9,043 nt of DNA from Crocinitomicaceae bacterium. Lineage in GTDB: Bacteria; Bacteroidota; Bacteroidia; Flavobacteriales_D; Crocinitomicaceae. The stretch is taken from the NCBI GenBank assembly GCA_027084145.1, contig JALWLM010000522.1, positions 1 through 9,043 of the forward strand, written 5' to 3'. Of this stretch, positions 1-7,695 are shown piece by piece; the stretch's first letter is position 1; each line of letters starts with the position of its first letter. The notes beneath the pieces were generated by a model, which was not told the DNA's origin, did not search any database, and saw only the letters and a program-made list of their open reading frames with translations. The position numbers and the translations under genes were made by a program.

Positions 1-2
1 GA

Positions 3-254
3 GCAAGAGAAGCAATGCTAAATGGGGAAATCATTGAGAAAGAAATTGAATATCATTACGAAATCGGTTTTGATTACTCAAAATTATCAGATATCATGAA
101 TTTTTTAAAGCGAAATAAAATTAACATTGTCCGAAAGAACTTTAAAGAATCATGTGTTTTAAAAATTAACCTAACTGAAAGTAATAAAGATGAAATTATC
201 AAGACATTAAAACAATTAGGACAAATAAACATCATAGAAAAAGGACTATTTTAA
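3..254 (+). CDS. YigZ/IMPACT family protein, C-terminal part only
   Basis: This is the 3' end of a gene that begins before the window; the reading frame is open from base 3 to the TAA at 252-254. An internal ATG at 15 is not the real start, because in-frame codons before it (A-R-E-A) match the Ala-rich helix that ends the catalytic-like domain of this family. The segment AREAMLNGEIIEK is followed by YHYEIGFDYSKLSDIM and a beta-alpha-beta layout, as in the C-terminal ferredoxin-like domain (DUF1949 type) of YigZ proteins. Full-length members are about 200 residues, so roughly the last 83 are present. The E. coli YigZ and eukaryotic IMPACT relatives are linked to translation or ribosome binding, but the bacterial role is poorly defined. 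The M42 peptidase gene starts on the base after its stop, so the two are probably co-transcribed. The family call rests on this one domain. Confidence 0.72.
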   Translation, partial: AREAMLNGEIIEKEIEYHYEIGFDYSKLSDIMNFLKRNKINIVRKNFKESCVLKINLTESNKDEIIKTLKQLGQINIIEKGLF

Positions 255-1175
255 ATGGAATTAGTTAAAAAATTAGCAGAAATACCATCTGTTTCGGGAG
301 ATGAAGGAAGAATAAAGCAGTTTTTATTGGATTATATCCAAAAGAATAATAAAAATTGGAAAGTTCAACCTGAAATATATGAAGGAAGCGCTTTTCAAGA
401 TTGTATTATACTGGTATTCGGACAGCCTAGAACGGCGATTTACGCACATACAGATTCTATCGGGTTTACGGTTGGATACGATAAAGAATTATTAAAAATC
501 GGAGGGCCGAAAATCATCGACGGAATCAAACTGGTGGGAGAAGACAATAAAGGAAAAATAGAAACGGAATTAATGGTCATAGAAGACGAAGAAAGAACAG
601 CTTTAAGTTATGTTTTTGACCGGGAAATAGAACGGGGAACGAATCTTACATTTAAACCTGATTTCAGGGAAACAGATGAGTACATCCAATCTCCATATAT
701 GGATAATCGACTAGGGGTTTGGGTCGCCTTAAAAATTGCTGAAACACTAGAGCATGGAGCTATTGTTTTTTCTACTTATGAAGAGGTTGGAGGAAACTCC
801 GTGGCAAATTGTGCTAAATTCTTATTGGAAAAACACAACGTTTATCAAGCGCTGATTTGTGATATAACATGGGTTACTAATGGAGTTAAGCACGGAAAGG
901 GAGTTGCCATATCGATGAAAGATAGTGGTATTCCTAGGCGATCTTATTTAAACAAAATTATTTCGTTAGCAAAAGAATCAAAAATAGATTTTCAGTTAGA
1001 AGTCGAGTCTTCAGGAGGAAGTGATGGAGGGGTGCTACAAAAATCTTATTTACCTATTGACTGGTGTTTTATAGGTGCTCCGGAAGACAATGTTCATTCC
1101 CCTGATGAGAAAGTACATAAACATGATATTCATGCAATGGTTGAGTTGTATAAATATCTAATGAAGCACCTTTAA
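255..1175 (+). CDS. M42-family metallo-aminopeptidase
   Basis: Predicted cytoplasmic di-metal aminopeptidase of the M42 (glutamyl aminopeptidase/endoglucanase M) clan, which removes N-terminal residues from peptides. The 306-residue protein carries the expected ligand series: H65-x-D67 in YAHTDSIGF, the bridging Asp D150 in SPYMDNRLGV, the catalytic pair E176-E177 in TYEEVGG, D203 in ICDITWVTNG, and the last His H281 in DNVHSPDE. The GGSDGG motif near 254-259 is also typical. Between H65/D67 and D150 lies the small inserted beta domain (about residues 73-140) seen in M42 enzymes. It is somewhat shorter than many members (about 340-360). There is no signal peptide. The ATG follows the upstream TAA with no gap, which suggests coupled translation with the YigZ gene. 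All metal and catalytic positions are present, so activity is likely; the substrate cannot be read from sequence. Confidence 0.88.
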   Translation: MELVKKLAEIPSVSGDEGRIKQFLLDYIQKNNKNWKVQPEIYEGSAFQDCIILVFGQPRTAIYAHTDSIGFTVGYDKELLKIGGPKIIDGIKLVGEDNKGKIETELMVIEDEERTALSYVFDREIERGTNLTFKPDFRETDEYIQSPYMDNRLGVWVALKIAETLEHGAIVFSTYEEVGGNSVANCAKFLLEKHNVYQALICDITWVTNGVKHGKGVAISMKDSGIPRRSYLNKIISLAKESKIDFQLEVESSGGSDGGVLQKSYLPIDWCFIGAPEDNVHSPDEKVHKHDIHAMVELYKYLMKHL

Positions 1176-1187
1176 AAAATTATTTCC

Positions 1188-1195
1188 TATTTTTA
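1188..1195 (+). promoter_or_regulatory. Possible Bacteroidota -7 element before the helicase gene
   Basis: TATTTTTA matches seven of eight positions of the Bacteroidota consensus TAnnTTTG and lies 15 bases before the ATG at 1211. I find no TTG element at the usual 17-23 base spacing upstream. This is a weak candidate, and the helicase may simply be read through from the peptidase gene. If the element is real, transcription would start near 1199, which excludes the GTG at 1196 as start codon. Confidence 0.25.
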
Positions 1196-1210
1196 GTGAA
1201 ATTATACCCC

Positions 1211-4200
1211 ATGAAAAGACCTTTGACTGTTATTGATGCTTCTGCCGGAAGTGGTAAAACTTATACTTTAGTGAAGGAGTATATCAAACTAGCCATTGGA
1301 GAAAATAAAGAAGGGGATTTCAGGAAAATATTGGCAATGACTTTTACCAATAAAGCAGCATGGGGAATGAAAGAACGCATCATCCAGCAGCTTTGCCAAC
1401 TTTCTCTTGAAAAAGATATCAATTTGGCTCAAAAAGTTGCTGATGATTTAAAAATCAATGTAAAAGAAATCAAGATTAAAAGTCAAGAGATTTTACATCA
1501 GATTTTACACCAATACGAAAATTTTAACTTATCTACAATGGATAAGTTTAACCTTCGATTAATTCGAATTTTTAGTCAGGATTTAGACATCCCTGATGAA
1601 TTCGAGGTCTTAATGAACGGAAATGAAGTCATTGAAATGGTTGTCGATAAACTTCTTTCCTACTTAGGAGAAGATCAAGAACTAAATAAGATCATTTTAA
1701 AATTTTCAGAACGACAATTAAACGAGGATAAAAGTTGGAGGATACGAAAAGAACTGGTGAAATTCGGGAAAATCATTCTGAATGAAAAAAACAAAACTTA
1801 CTTAGATTATTTACTCGAAAACATCGATCAATGGAACGACGATAGAAGAAAAAAAATCTATCAACAAATGGAATCTATCGAGCAACAAATACAAAAACTT
1901 GCTCAAAAAGTAAAAGATGAAGCCGAAGAATGGGAAAAGCTTCCAAACAAAAGCAAAACAACAAACCCTATTCAAAAAATCATTGACTCTCCGAAAGAAT
2001 TTCCAAATACAGGTTTAATGACCATTAAAAAAAAGATTGAAAACGGTGACTTTTCTTCGTTCCCAAAATTTTCAGAAGCTTTTCTTCGCCTTTTTCGTTT
2101 TGTAGAAGAAAAAAAAGAATCTTATTCTGCAAGAAAGTCGTTCCTTGATAATTATTTTCAATTAGTTCTTTTAAAAGATATTCAAGAAAAATATGAAGAA
2201 CTCAAATATGAAGATCGTTTTTTATTTATCTCTGAATTTAACACTCTCATTTCTTCATTAATTCAAGGAGAAAAAGCTCCTTACATTTACGAACGTTTAG
2301 GAAATCGATATGATCATTTTCTTCTCGATGAGTTTCAAGATACCTCACGAACACAGTGGCTGAACCTCATTCCGCTAATTTATGAAGGTATATCGAAAGG
2401 AAAAAAAAGTTTAATTGTAGGAGACCCCAAGCAATCTATTTATCGATTCAATGATGCACTTCCCGAACAGTTCTCAGCTTTGCCCCGTTTATACCAACCC
2501 GATAATGAAGAATTAAAACGAATCTCTGATTATTTTAACACAATGGGCGAAAAAATACCGCTGGAAAACAACTGGCGCTCAACTCCCGTTATTGTTCATT
2601 TCAATAATGCTTTTTTCCAAAAAGTCAGAGAAAACATTTTACATGAAGAACAAAAAGATTTTTATGAAAACATCGTTCAACGACCTCAAAAACAGATTAA
2701 CGGTTACATTCATATTATCTCGAAAGAAAAAAACAAAGACAAAGAAGAACTATTTGAAGAACGTATCGAACAAATCATGCAATGGATAGAAGAAGCAAAA
2801 ACAGATGGATTTGATTATGGAGACATTTGTTTGCTTGGTTTTAAAAATGATAATGTTAATCAATGGGTCTTAGCGCTTACTGAAAATGGATATAAAGTTG
2901 TTTCGGTAGAATCTCTCTTGTTGGATAAAGATGTTCATGTCCGTTTGGTTTTTGCATATCTTAACTGGAGAGTAAAAGCCTCCGAAGCCAATAAGAGAAA
3001 GTTTATTCGATTGTATTTAGAAGAAAAAGGTCTTTCTTTTAATGATTATCAATCCTACGTAGAAGACAAAGAGTCAAAAACATCAAATAAAATTAATGTT
3101 GAACGATTTTTAGATGACTTTTTTGAGGGGAAGGACTTTTTCTTTAAATATGAGGGGCTTTATCATCTATTGCAAGATTTTTATCGAATCATGGAATATG
3201 ATGAAACACAAAACCCATACTTACATCGCCTCTCTGATTATATCTTTGAATATGAACAAAAATTCGGTCCTAATCTAAAAGGCCTCATTGAACATTATGA
3301 AAACAATAAAGATCATATTGCTGTTCAAATACCGGAAAGCAAGGATACCATCAAGGCAATGACCTTTCATAAGTCGAAAGGGTTAGAATTTCCTGTTGTC
3401 ATTCTCCCGGATATCAGTAGCAAATTAGATGATATTAAAAACGGGTTTTTTGCACATTATAAAGATGAAGAAGAATTTTTACTTTATGAAAAACCAAAAA
3501 AGGACAGTCTCTTAAGTGCTTATCAAAAAATTAGAAAAAAAGAATTAGCTCAAATCATCACCGATAAAGTCAACACACTCTATGTCGGCATGACGCGCCC
3601 ATCTGAACGTTTATATATTTTCAACGCTTACGACTCCTCCAAAAACGACATCTCTTCTCATTTCCATGATTTATTTGCACAAAATGAACACTCAAAAGAA
3701 ATCTCTAATGGTATTGAAATCATAGAAGGAAAACGCTCTCGGAGTACACAAAACAAAAAAGTAGTTGACAATAGTTGCATGTCTTCCGAAAAAGAAATAT
3801 TTATTCCCAAAAACATTTCCGATTGCTTATGGTATCCTGAAATTGCCTTGAGAAACAGAGACAGCTTAACAAGTGAATCAAAATTAAATGAAGATGCTGT
3901 TTTTGGAAAACAATTCCACTTACTCGTTAGTAAAATAGAACAGGAAGATCAAATTGATACAGAAATAGAAAAAGGAATCGCACAAGGTGAAATTAATGTT
4001 GAATTTAGAGAAAAAATAAAAGAAAAGATTCAAGATTTGATGCGTTCGGAAACTTACCGACAATTGTTTCAAAATAGTATCGAAATTATTAATGAACAAG
4101 AAATCATCGCAGGAGAAGAAGAACTTGTCATTCCCGATAAAATCATTCTTAAAAAAAATGAAACTATTATTATTGACTATAAAACAGGAATCAACAGAAA

Positions 4201-4315
4201 CAAACATATTGATCAAATATTGAATTATAAGAATATATTAGAGAAAATGGGCTTCCCTAATGTCAAATGTTTTCTATATTACTCTATCAATAATCATTTA
4301 CAAGAAGTCTCATGA
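1211..4315 (+). CDS. AddA-like UvrD/Rep helicase with C-terminal RecB-type nuclease
   Basis: ATP-driven superfamily 1A helicase fused to a PD-(D/E)XK nuclease, the architecture of AddA/RecB proteins that process double-strand DNA ends for recombination. Residues are counted from the ATG. Motifs in order: Walker A ASAGSGKT (10-17), Ia TFTNKAA (44-50), II DEFQD (373-377), III GDPKQS (404-409), IV NNWRS (Arg 456), V HKSKG (720-724), VI LYVGMTRP (Arg 796). A Lys/Glu/Gln-rich stretch near 210-240 may be coiled coil. The nuclease follows: G-x3-H (His 903), PDK (Asp 976), IDYKTG (Asp 989, Lys 991) and Q-x3-Y (Gln 1002, Tyr 1006), all intact. Length (1034) fits Bacteroidota AddA-like proteins. An in-frame GTG at 1196 would add five residues; I prefer the ATG because it gives the usual short lead before Walker A. 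No AddB-like partner is in the window. The next gene overlaps by four bases (ATGA). Confidence 0.88.
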   Translation: MKRPLTVIDASAGSGKTYTLVKEYIKLAIGENKEGDFRKILAMTFTNKAAWGMKERIIQQLCQLSLEKDINLAQKVADDLKINVKEIKIKSQEILHQILHQYENFNLSTMDKFNLRLIRIFSQDLDIPDEFEVLMNGNEVIEMVVDKLLSYLGEDQELNKIILKFSERQLNEDKSWRIRKELVKFGKIILNEKNKTYLDYLLENIDQWNDDRRKKIYQQMESIEQQIQKLAQKVKDEAEEWEKLPNKSKTTNPIQKIIDSPKEFPNTGLMTIKKKIENGDFSSFPKFSEAFLRLFRFVEEKKESYSARKSFLDNYFQLVLLKDIQEKYEELKYEDRFLFISEFNTLISSLIQGEKAPYIYERLGNRYDHFLLDEFQDTSRTQWLNLIPLIYEGISKGKKSLIVGDPKQSIYRFNDALPEQFSALPRLYQPDNEELKRISDYFNTMGEKIPLENNWRSTPVIVHFNNAFFQKVRENILHEEQKDFYENIVQRPQKQINGYIHIISKEKNKDKEELFEERIEQIMQWIEEAKTDGFDYGDICLLGFKNDNVNQWVLALTENGYKVVSVESLLLDKDVHVRLVFAYLNWRVKASEANKRKFIRLYLEEKGLSFNDYQSYVEDKESKTSNKINVERFLDDFFEGKDFFFKYEGLYHLLQDFYRIMEYDETQNPYLHRLSDYIFEYEQKFGPNLKGLIEHYENNKDHIAVQIPESKDTIKAMTFHKSKGLEFPVVILPDISSKLDDIKNGFFAHYKDEEEFLLYEKPKKDSLLSAYQKIRKKELAQIITDKVNTLYVGMTRPSERLYIFNAYDSSKNDISSHFHDLFAQNEHSKEISNGIEIIEGKRSRSTQNKKVVDNSCMSSEKEIFIPKNISDCLWYPEIALRNRDSLTSESKLNEDAVFGKQFHLLVSKIEQEDQIDTEIEKGIAQGEINVEFREKIKEKIQDLMRSETYRQLFQNSIEIINEQEIIAGEEELVIPDKIILKKNETIIIDYKTGINRNKHIDQILNYKNILEKMGFPNVKCFLYYSINNHLQEVS

Positions 4316-5139
4316 CAAAAAAAACAGTTTTAATTACAGGAGCATCATCAGGTATCGGGAAAGCCACTGCATTATATTTTGCTGAAAAAGGGTGGAATGT
4401 TGCTGCTACCATGCGAAACCCCGAGAAAACAGAGGGGCTTAATGCTCCCAACATCAGATGCTACATGCTTGATGTTACCGATATAACAAGCATAAAAAAC
4501 ACCATCGCTCTTGCCATAAAAGATTTTGGCAATATCGATGTTATTGTCAATAATGCAGGTTACGGTGCTGTTGGTATCTTTGAAAAAGCCAAAGATGAAC
4601 AATTGCAAAAACAATTTGATGTAAACGTTTTTGGTGTTTTTAATGTTATTCGAGAAATTTTGCCTCATTTTAGAGCTAAAAAATCAGGAACAATTATCAA
4701 TGTGACATCTGTTGGTGGAAGGATTACTTTCCCGATATACAGTGTTTATCATGCAACTAAATGGGCAGTTGAAGGTTTTGCAGAGTCTTTACACTTTGAA
4801 TTAAAGCCTCTTGGAATCAAGGTGAAAAACATCGAGCCGGGTGCAATAAAAACAGATTTTTACAGTCGCTCGCAAGACTTATTTCGAGATGAACGGATTA
4901 AAGATTATGATGATTATGAAAAAATCTGTCTTACGAACACTCAAAAAGCAGGAAAAAATGCGCCGGGACCTTTAAAAGTGGCTAAAGAAATTTGGAAAGC
5001 CGCCAATTCTTCATCCTTTCGCCTCCGATACCCTGTTGGTATAGATGCTAAATCCGTTTTACTCCTTAGAAAAACCCTTCCTTTAAGTTGGTTTTTCGGT
5101 ATTGTTCGAATGATTGTAGAAAAAGGATACAAAAAATGA
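4312..5139 (+). CDS. Short-chain dehydrogenase/reductase (SDR), classical type
   Basis: NAD(P)(H)-dependent oxidoreductase with a single Rossmann domain, cytosolic, 275 residues. The sequence shows TGASSGIG (9-16) for dinucleotide binding, Asp 54 in LDVTD, NNAG (80-83), and the full catalytic tetrad Asn 105, Ser 133, Tyr 146 and Lys 150 (YHATK). An Arg at 35, just after the second strand (TMRNPEK), favours NADP(H) over NAD(H); this is an inference from family behaviour. The EPGAIKTDF segment after the active site is the usual PG motif. The C-terminus (residues 230-275) is basic and hydrophobic and probably forms the substrate lid, so the substrate cannot be inferred. The ATG overlaps the helicase stop in an ATGA, and the gene's own stop overlaps the next start in the same way, so it sits inside a tightly coupled operon. 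Confidence 0.92.
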   Translation: MTKKTVLITGASSGIGKATALYFAEKGWNVAATMRNPEKTEGLNAPNIRCYMLDVTDITSIKNTIALAIKDFGNIDVIVNNAGYGAVGIFEKAKDEQLQKQFDVNVFGVFNVIREILPHFRAKKSGTIINVTSVGGRITFPIYSVYHATKWAVEGFAESLHFELKPLGIKVKNIEPGAIKTDFYSRSQDLFRDERIKDYDDYEKICLTNTQKAGKNAPGPLKVAKEIWKAANSSSFRLRYPVGIDAKSVLLLRKTLPLSWFFGIVRMIVEKGYKK

Positions 5140-5591
5140 GCGATAAAGAAAAAAAATATCATTCATTACTGAAGCAGATTGAGTCCTTAATTGGAGACGA
5201 GCGTGATGAAATAGCTGTATTATCAAATGTTATAGCGGCTCTACATCATGAGTTTAAATTTTTCTGGACAGGAATTTACTTTGTAAAAGATCATGAATTG
5301 GTACTCGGTCCCTTTCAAGGACCTGTTGCATGCTTCCGAATAGCAAAGGGAAAAGGCGTTTGCGGGACCTCATGGGCGGAGAATAAAACTGTTATCGTAA
5401 AAAACGTTCATGATTTTCCGGGACATATTGCTTGTAGTCAATTATCAAAAAGTGAAATTGTTGTCCCCATCCGTAAAGAAAAAAAAGTATATGCGGTTTT
5501 AGATATAGACAGTGATGAATTTGCTACCTTTGACGATATTGATCAAAAATTTTTAGACAGACTTTCTGAATGGCTCGGTTCTATTTTATAA
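5136..5591 (+). CDS. Free methionine-(R)-sulfoxide reductase (GAF domain, fRMsr)
   Basis: Reduces free L-methionine-(R)-sulfoxide to methionine in the cytosol, using a GAF fold and thiol chemistry. The 151-residue protein is one GAF domain with the family signature: FWTGIY (43-48), LVLGPFQGPVAC with Cys 66, KGVCGTS with Cys 76, and FPGHIAC with Cys 100, followed by SKSEIVVPI. The cysteine spacing (10 and 24 residues) equals that of the E. coli enzyme (84, 94, 118), so all three redox cysteines are kept; Cys 100 corresponds to the catalytic one. I chose the ATG at 5136, which overlaps the SDR stop as ATGA. A longer in-frame reading from a TTG at 5088 would add residues translated out of frame from the SDR gene and with no family likeness. 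The 3' end overlaps the next gene by 22 bases. Confidence 0.93.
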   Translation: MSDKEKKYHSLLKQIESLIGDERDEIAVLSNVIAALHHEFKFFWTGIYFVKDHELVLGPFQGPVACFRIAKGKGVCGTSWAENKTVIVKNVHDFPGHIACSQLSKSEIVVPIRKEKKVYAVLDIDSDEFATFDDIDQKFLDRLSEWLGSIL

Positions 5592-7105
5592 TTCTTTTAT
5601 TTCTCGTCGCAGGTTGCGCACAAGTCTCTCCTCTTTCCGGCGGAGAAAAAGATCTCTATGCTCCAAAACCTATAGAAGAAAAGGTAAAACCCAAAAACGG
5701 CTCGTTATTTTTCTCGGGGAACTCGGTTTTTATTCCTTTTAATGAATTCATTCGCTTAAAGCAACCCCAAAAAAACATTCGAATGATTCCTCCGCATGCA
5801 ACCGTAAAAGCACAAGTAAAGGGTAAAAACCTGTTGCTTTCTTGGGATGAAACATTGAAAAAAAATACAACTTATGTTATTTATCTAAACGGGGCAATAC
5901 AAGATATGACGGAAAAAAATGACTCTTTAATGAAGTATGTTTTTTCTACGGGAGGAATTATTGATAGTCTGACCTATGAGGTCCGTGTTGTTGATGCTTT
6001 GACCGCTAAACCCGTTAAAGAATGTCTTTTAACCCTTCGTGATACGAATAATCATTTGGTGAGCTTTACGGAAACAAATACTCAAGGGTGGGCGAAACTC
6101 CAATATTTAAAACCGGGCAACTATCAATTACTTGCTTTTATAGACGAAAACAGAGATTTTCTTTGGCAAGAAAATGAACGTATTGGTTTTCAGATAAACA
6201 GTGTTCTGCCTCTAAAAGAATCGAAAAAAGACAGTGTCCCGATTCGTTTATTTAAACCCAAATTGAAAGCACACCTAACAACCGTAAAGTATCTTCCTTA
6301 TGGTCAAATGCTCGTAGCCGGTAATCGCTCTTTGCAAAATGCCACATTTTTAATTGATGAAGAAAAACAAAATAAAATTCAATTTCTTTCTGAAGACAGT
6401 TTGAAAATATTCTTTGATAGTCGTGAAAAACAAAAAATAACACTTATCACGGTCCACTCTGAATTTAAAGACACCTCTATTGTACGCATCTCTCTAAAAC
6501 AAAAGAAAAACCCGATTACTATTTCTTGTAAAAACAAATGTCATTTTCTACCTCAAGAAAACATATATATGCAAGTAAATGATTGGATTACAGAGGTGGA
6601 TAGTTCTTTGATTGATATTATACGTACAAAAGATTCTCTTTCTTGTTCTTTTTCTATCGACTCTATTATTCAAAATAAAATTTATTTCACTGTGCAAGAA
6701 GATGGAAATAACTTCACATTTTTATTTCACCCTAACGCAATAAAAACCGTTCATAGTTCTTCCCCGCAAACATCACTTGATGTCCTATATTCAAATGAAA
6801 ATGATTTTGGAAGCCTGTCTATTGATTTGTCCGCATATCATAACCCTATTGTGTTTTGGCTTTTCAGGGGAAAGGAAAAAGTTCGAGAAATACCACTAAC
6901 AAAGGGAGAAAAAATCACTTTAAATTATCTATTACCCGGTAAATATTTTGCGGGCGTTGTGATGGATGAAAATAAAAACGGAAAGTGGGACACCGGTGAT
7001 TTTAAAAAGAAACAACAACCCGAAAAAATTGACTATTTCTTAAAACCTGTTGAAGTTCGTGCCGGATGGGAAATTGACATTCAATATCAACCTTCCGAAC
7101 GATAA
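5570..7105 (+). CDS. Lipoprotein with N-terminal SbsA-type Ig-like domain
   Basis: A 511-residue predicted lipoprotein. A short hydrophobic signal (residues 4-14) ends in LVAGC, so Cys 16 would be the lipidated residue. Next comes SPLSGGEKD with a PKP a few residues on, the usual lead (SP-x-GGPKD-x-x-PP) of a widespread Bacteroidota family. An SbsA-like Ig domain spans roughly 35-130, with FIPFNEFIRL and the TTYVIYLNGAIQD strand. A carboxypeptidase-regulatory-like beta domain seems to follow (about 135-225). A DEN segment at 192-194 and DENKNGKWDTG at 466-476 are related motifs placed at the end of two similar beta domains. The final part (410-511) is again beta-rich. The likely location is the periplasm or outer membrane; the function is unknown, and no enzyme motif is visible. 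The ATG lies inside the fRMsr gene (22-base overlap), so translation is probably coupled. The 3' end overlaps a converging gene by 19 bases. Confidence 0.8.
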   Translation: MARFYFIILLFLVAGCAQVSPLSGGEKDLYAPKPIEEKVKPKNGSLFFSGNSVFIPFNEFIRLKQPQKNIRMIPPHATVKAQVKGKNLLLSWDETLKKNTTYVIYLNGAIQDMTEKNDSLMKYVFSTGGIIDSLTYEVRVVDALTAKPVKECLLTLRDTNNHLVSFTETNTQGWAKLQYLKPGNYQLLAFIDENRDFLWQENERIGFQINSVLPLKESKKDSVPIRLFKPKLKAHLTTVKYLPYGQMLVAGNRSLQNATFLIDEEKQNKIQFLSEDSLKIFFDSREKQKITLITVHSEFKDTSIVRISLKQKKNPITISCKNKCHFLPQENIYMQVNDWITEVDSSLIDIIRTKDSLSCSFSIDSIIQNKIYFTVQEDGNNFTFLFHPNAIKTVHSSSPQTSLDVLYSNENDFGSLSIDLSAYHNPIVFWLFRGKEKVREIPLTKGEKITLNYLLPGKYFAGVVMDENKNGKWDTGDFKKKQQPEKIDYFLKPVEVRAGWEIDIQYQPSER

Positions 7106-7695
7106 ATAGAAAATACTCGATAGAGTGTGATCCCACTTAACAAAAAAACGATTGCTAAACCCTCGCTTAACATTACAAAATTATTGATGCCTAGTAATAC
7201 CCCCGTTGCTCCAATCGCTACAAACAACGATTTAATATACGGTTTCCATAAATCGGTTAAATCTTTCTTTTCATACAACTTCGGCAAAAGAAACTCACTT
7301 TTGTACTGCATATAAGCGACAAACAATAATAGTGGGGGAAGAATATATCCTTGTTTTACTCCCAAGTCTTCATATTCCCAAAAGAATATAATTTCATCTT
7401 TAAAATTGATCTCCGGAATCATCTGCTTTATAACCAAATGAGATAAAAAAACTAAAGCAATAACAGTTAACACACTAATTAAAGCGAAAGAGATCCAACT
7501 CCCTTTCTTTTGATAATGTACAATATCTCTTGATTTAACAATCATCATGATTTCATTCACCACTAAATCTATTAAAAAGAATAATAGAATGAAATAAATC
7601 CCCCAATCCCAAAATAAATACCCTAATAAAGGGATTGCCAAATCACCAAAGACTTGTATTAAAGCTTTATTCTTATTGCTTATCTCGTAAGGCAT
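7087..7695 (-). CDS. Multi-pass inner-membrane protein of unknown function
   Basis: I do not recognise this 202-residue protein with confidence. It has about six hydrophobic segments, near residues 11-29, 31-53, 68-89, 116-131, 154-175 and 179-195, separated by short charged loops. The first pair (IPLLGYLFWDWGIY followed by FILLFFLIDLVVNEI) has the outline of DUF6498-type membrane proteins, but the usual Tyr-Trp-x-Glu-Asn is not clearly kept, so I give this only as a possibility. No catalytic motif or signal peptide is visible. The start is uncertain: a TTG at 7719 would add eight Lys/Glu/Gln-rich residues. I prefer the ATG at 7695, preceded by a purine-rich AAGAAAAAGAG. Either start lies inside the end of the TPR gene (23-base overlap from the ATG), so the two are probably translated together. 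Its last 19 bases overlap, on the opposite strand, the end of the Ig-like lipoprotein gene. Confidence 0.7.
   Translation of the reverse strand: MPYEISNKNKALIQVFGDLAIPLLGYLFWDWGIYFILLFFLIDLVVNEIMMIVKSRDIVHYQKKGSWISFALISVLTVIALVFLSHLVIKQMIPEINFKDEIIFFWEYEDLGVKQGYILPPLLLFVAYMQYKSEFLLPKLYEKKDLTDLWKPYIKSLFVAIGATGVLLGINNFVMLSEGLAIVFLLSGITLYRVFSIYRSEG

Noticed and set aside
15..254. Stand-alone 79-residue protein starting at the ATG at 15
   Set aside because: The frame is open to the window edge and the residues before the Met fit the YigZ family, so this is the end of a longer gene.
1196..1210. GTG start for the helicase gene
   Set aside because: It would add five residues without family support, and it overlaps the possible -7 element. 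The ATG at 1211 fits better, though the GTG is not excluded.
3920..4216. 98-codon minus-strand open frame within the helicase gene
   Set aside because: Its Phe/Asn-rich product is the complement of an AT-rich, Lys/Glu/Ile-rich coding region that holds intact nuclease motifs on the plus strand.
4372..4668. 98-codon minus-strand open frame within the SDR gene
   Set aside because: It lies wholly opposite conserved SDR motifs and its product shows no domain or membrane pattern of its own.
5088..5135. N-terminal extension of the fRMsr gene from a TTG at 5088
   Set aside because: The extra residues are the SDR gene read in another frame and resemble nothing in the GAF family; the ATG at 5136 forms an ATGA overlap and gives the usual length.
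7113..7128. Short inverted repeat ACTC-GATA-GAGT just after the Ig-like lipoprotein stop, considered as a terminator
   Set aside because: The stem has only four firm pairs plus a weak extension, no T-run follows on either strand, and it lies inside the membrane-protein coding sequence.
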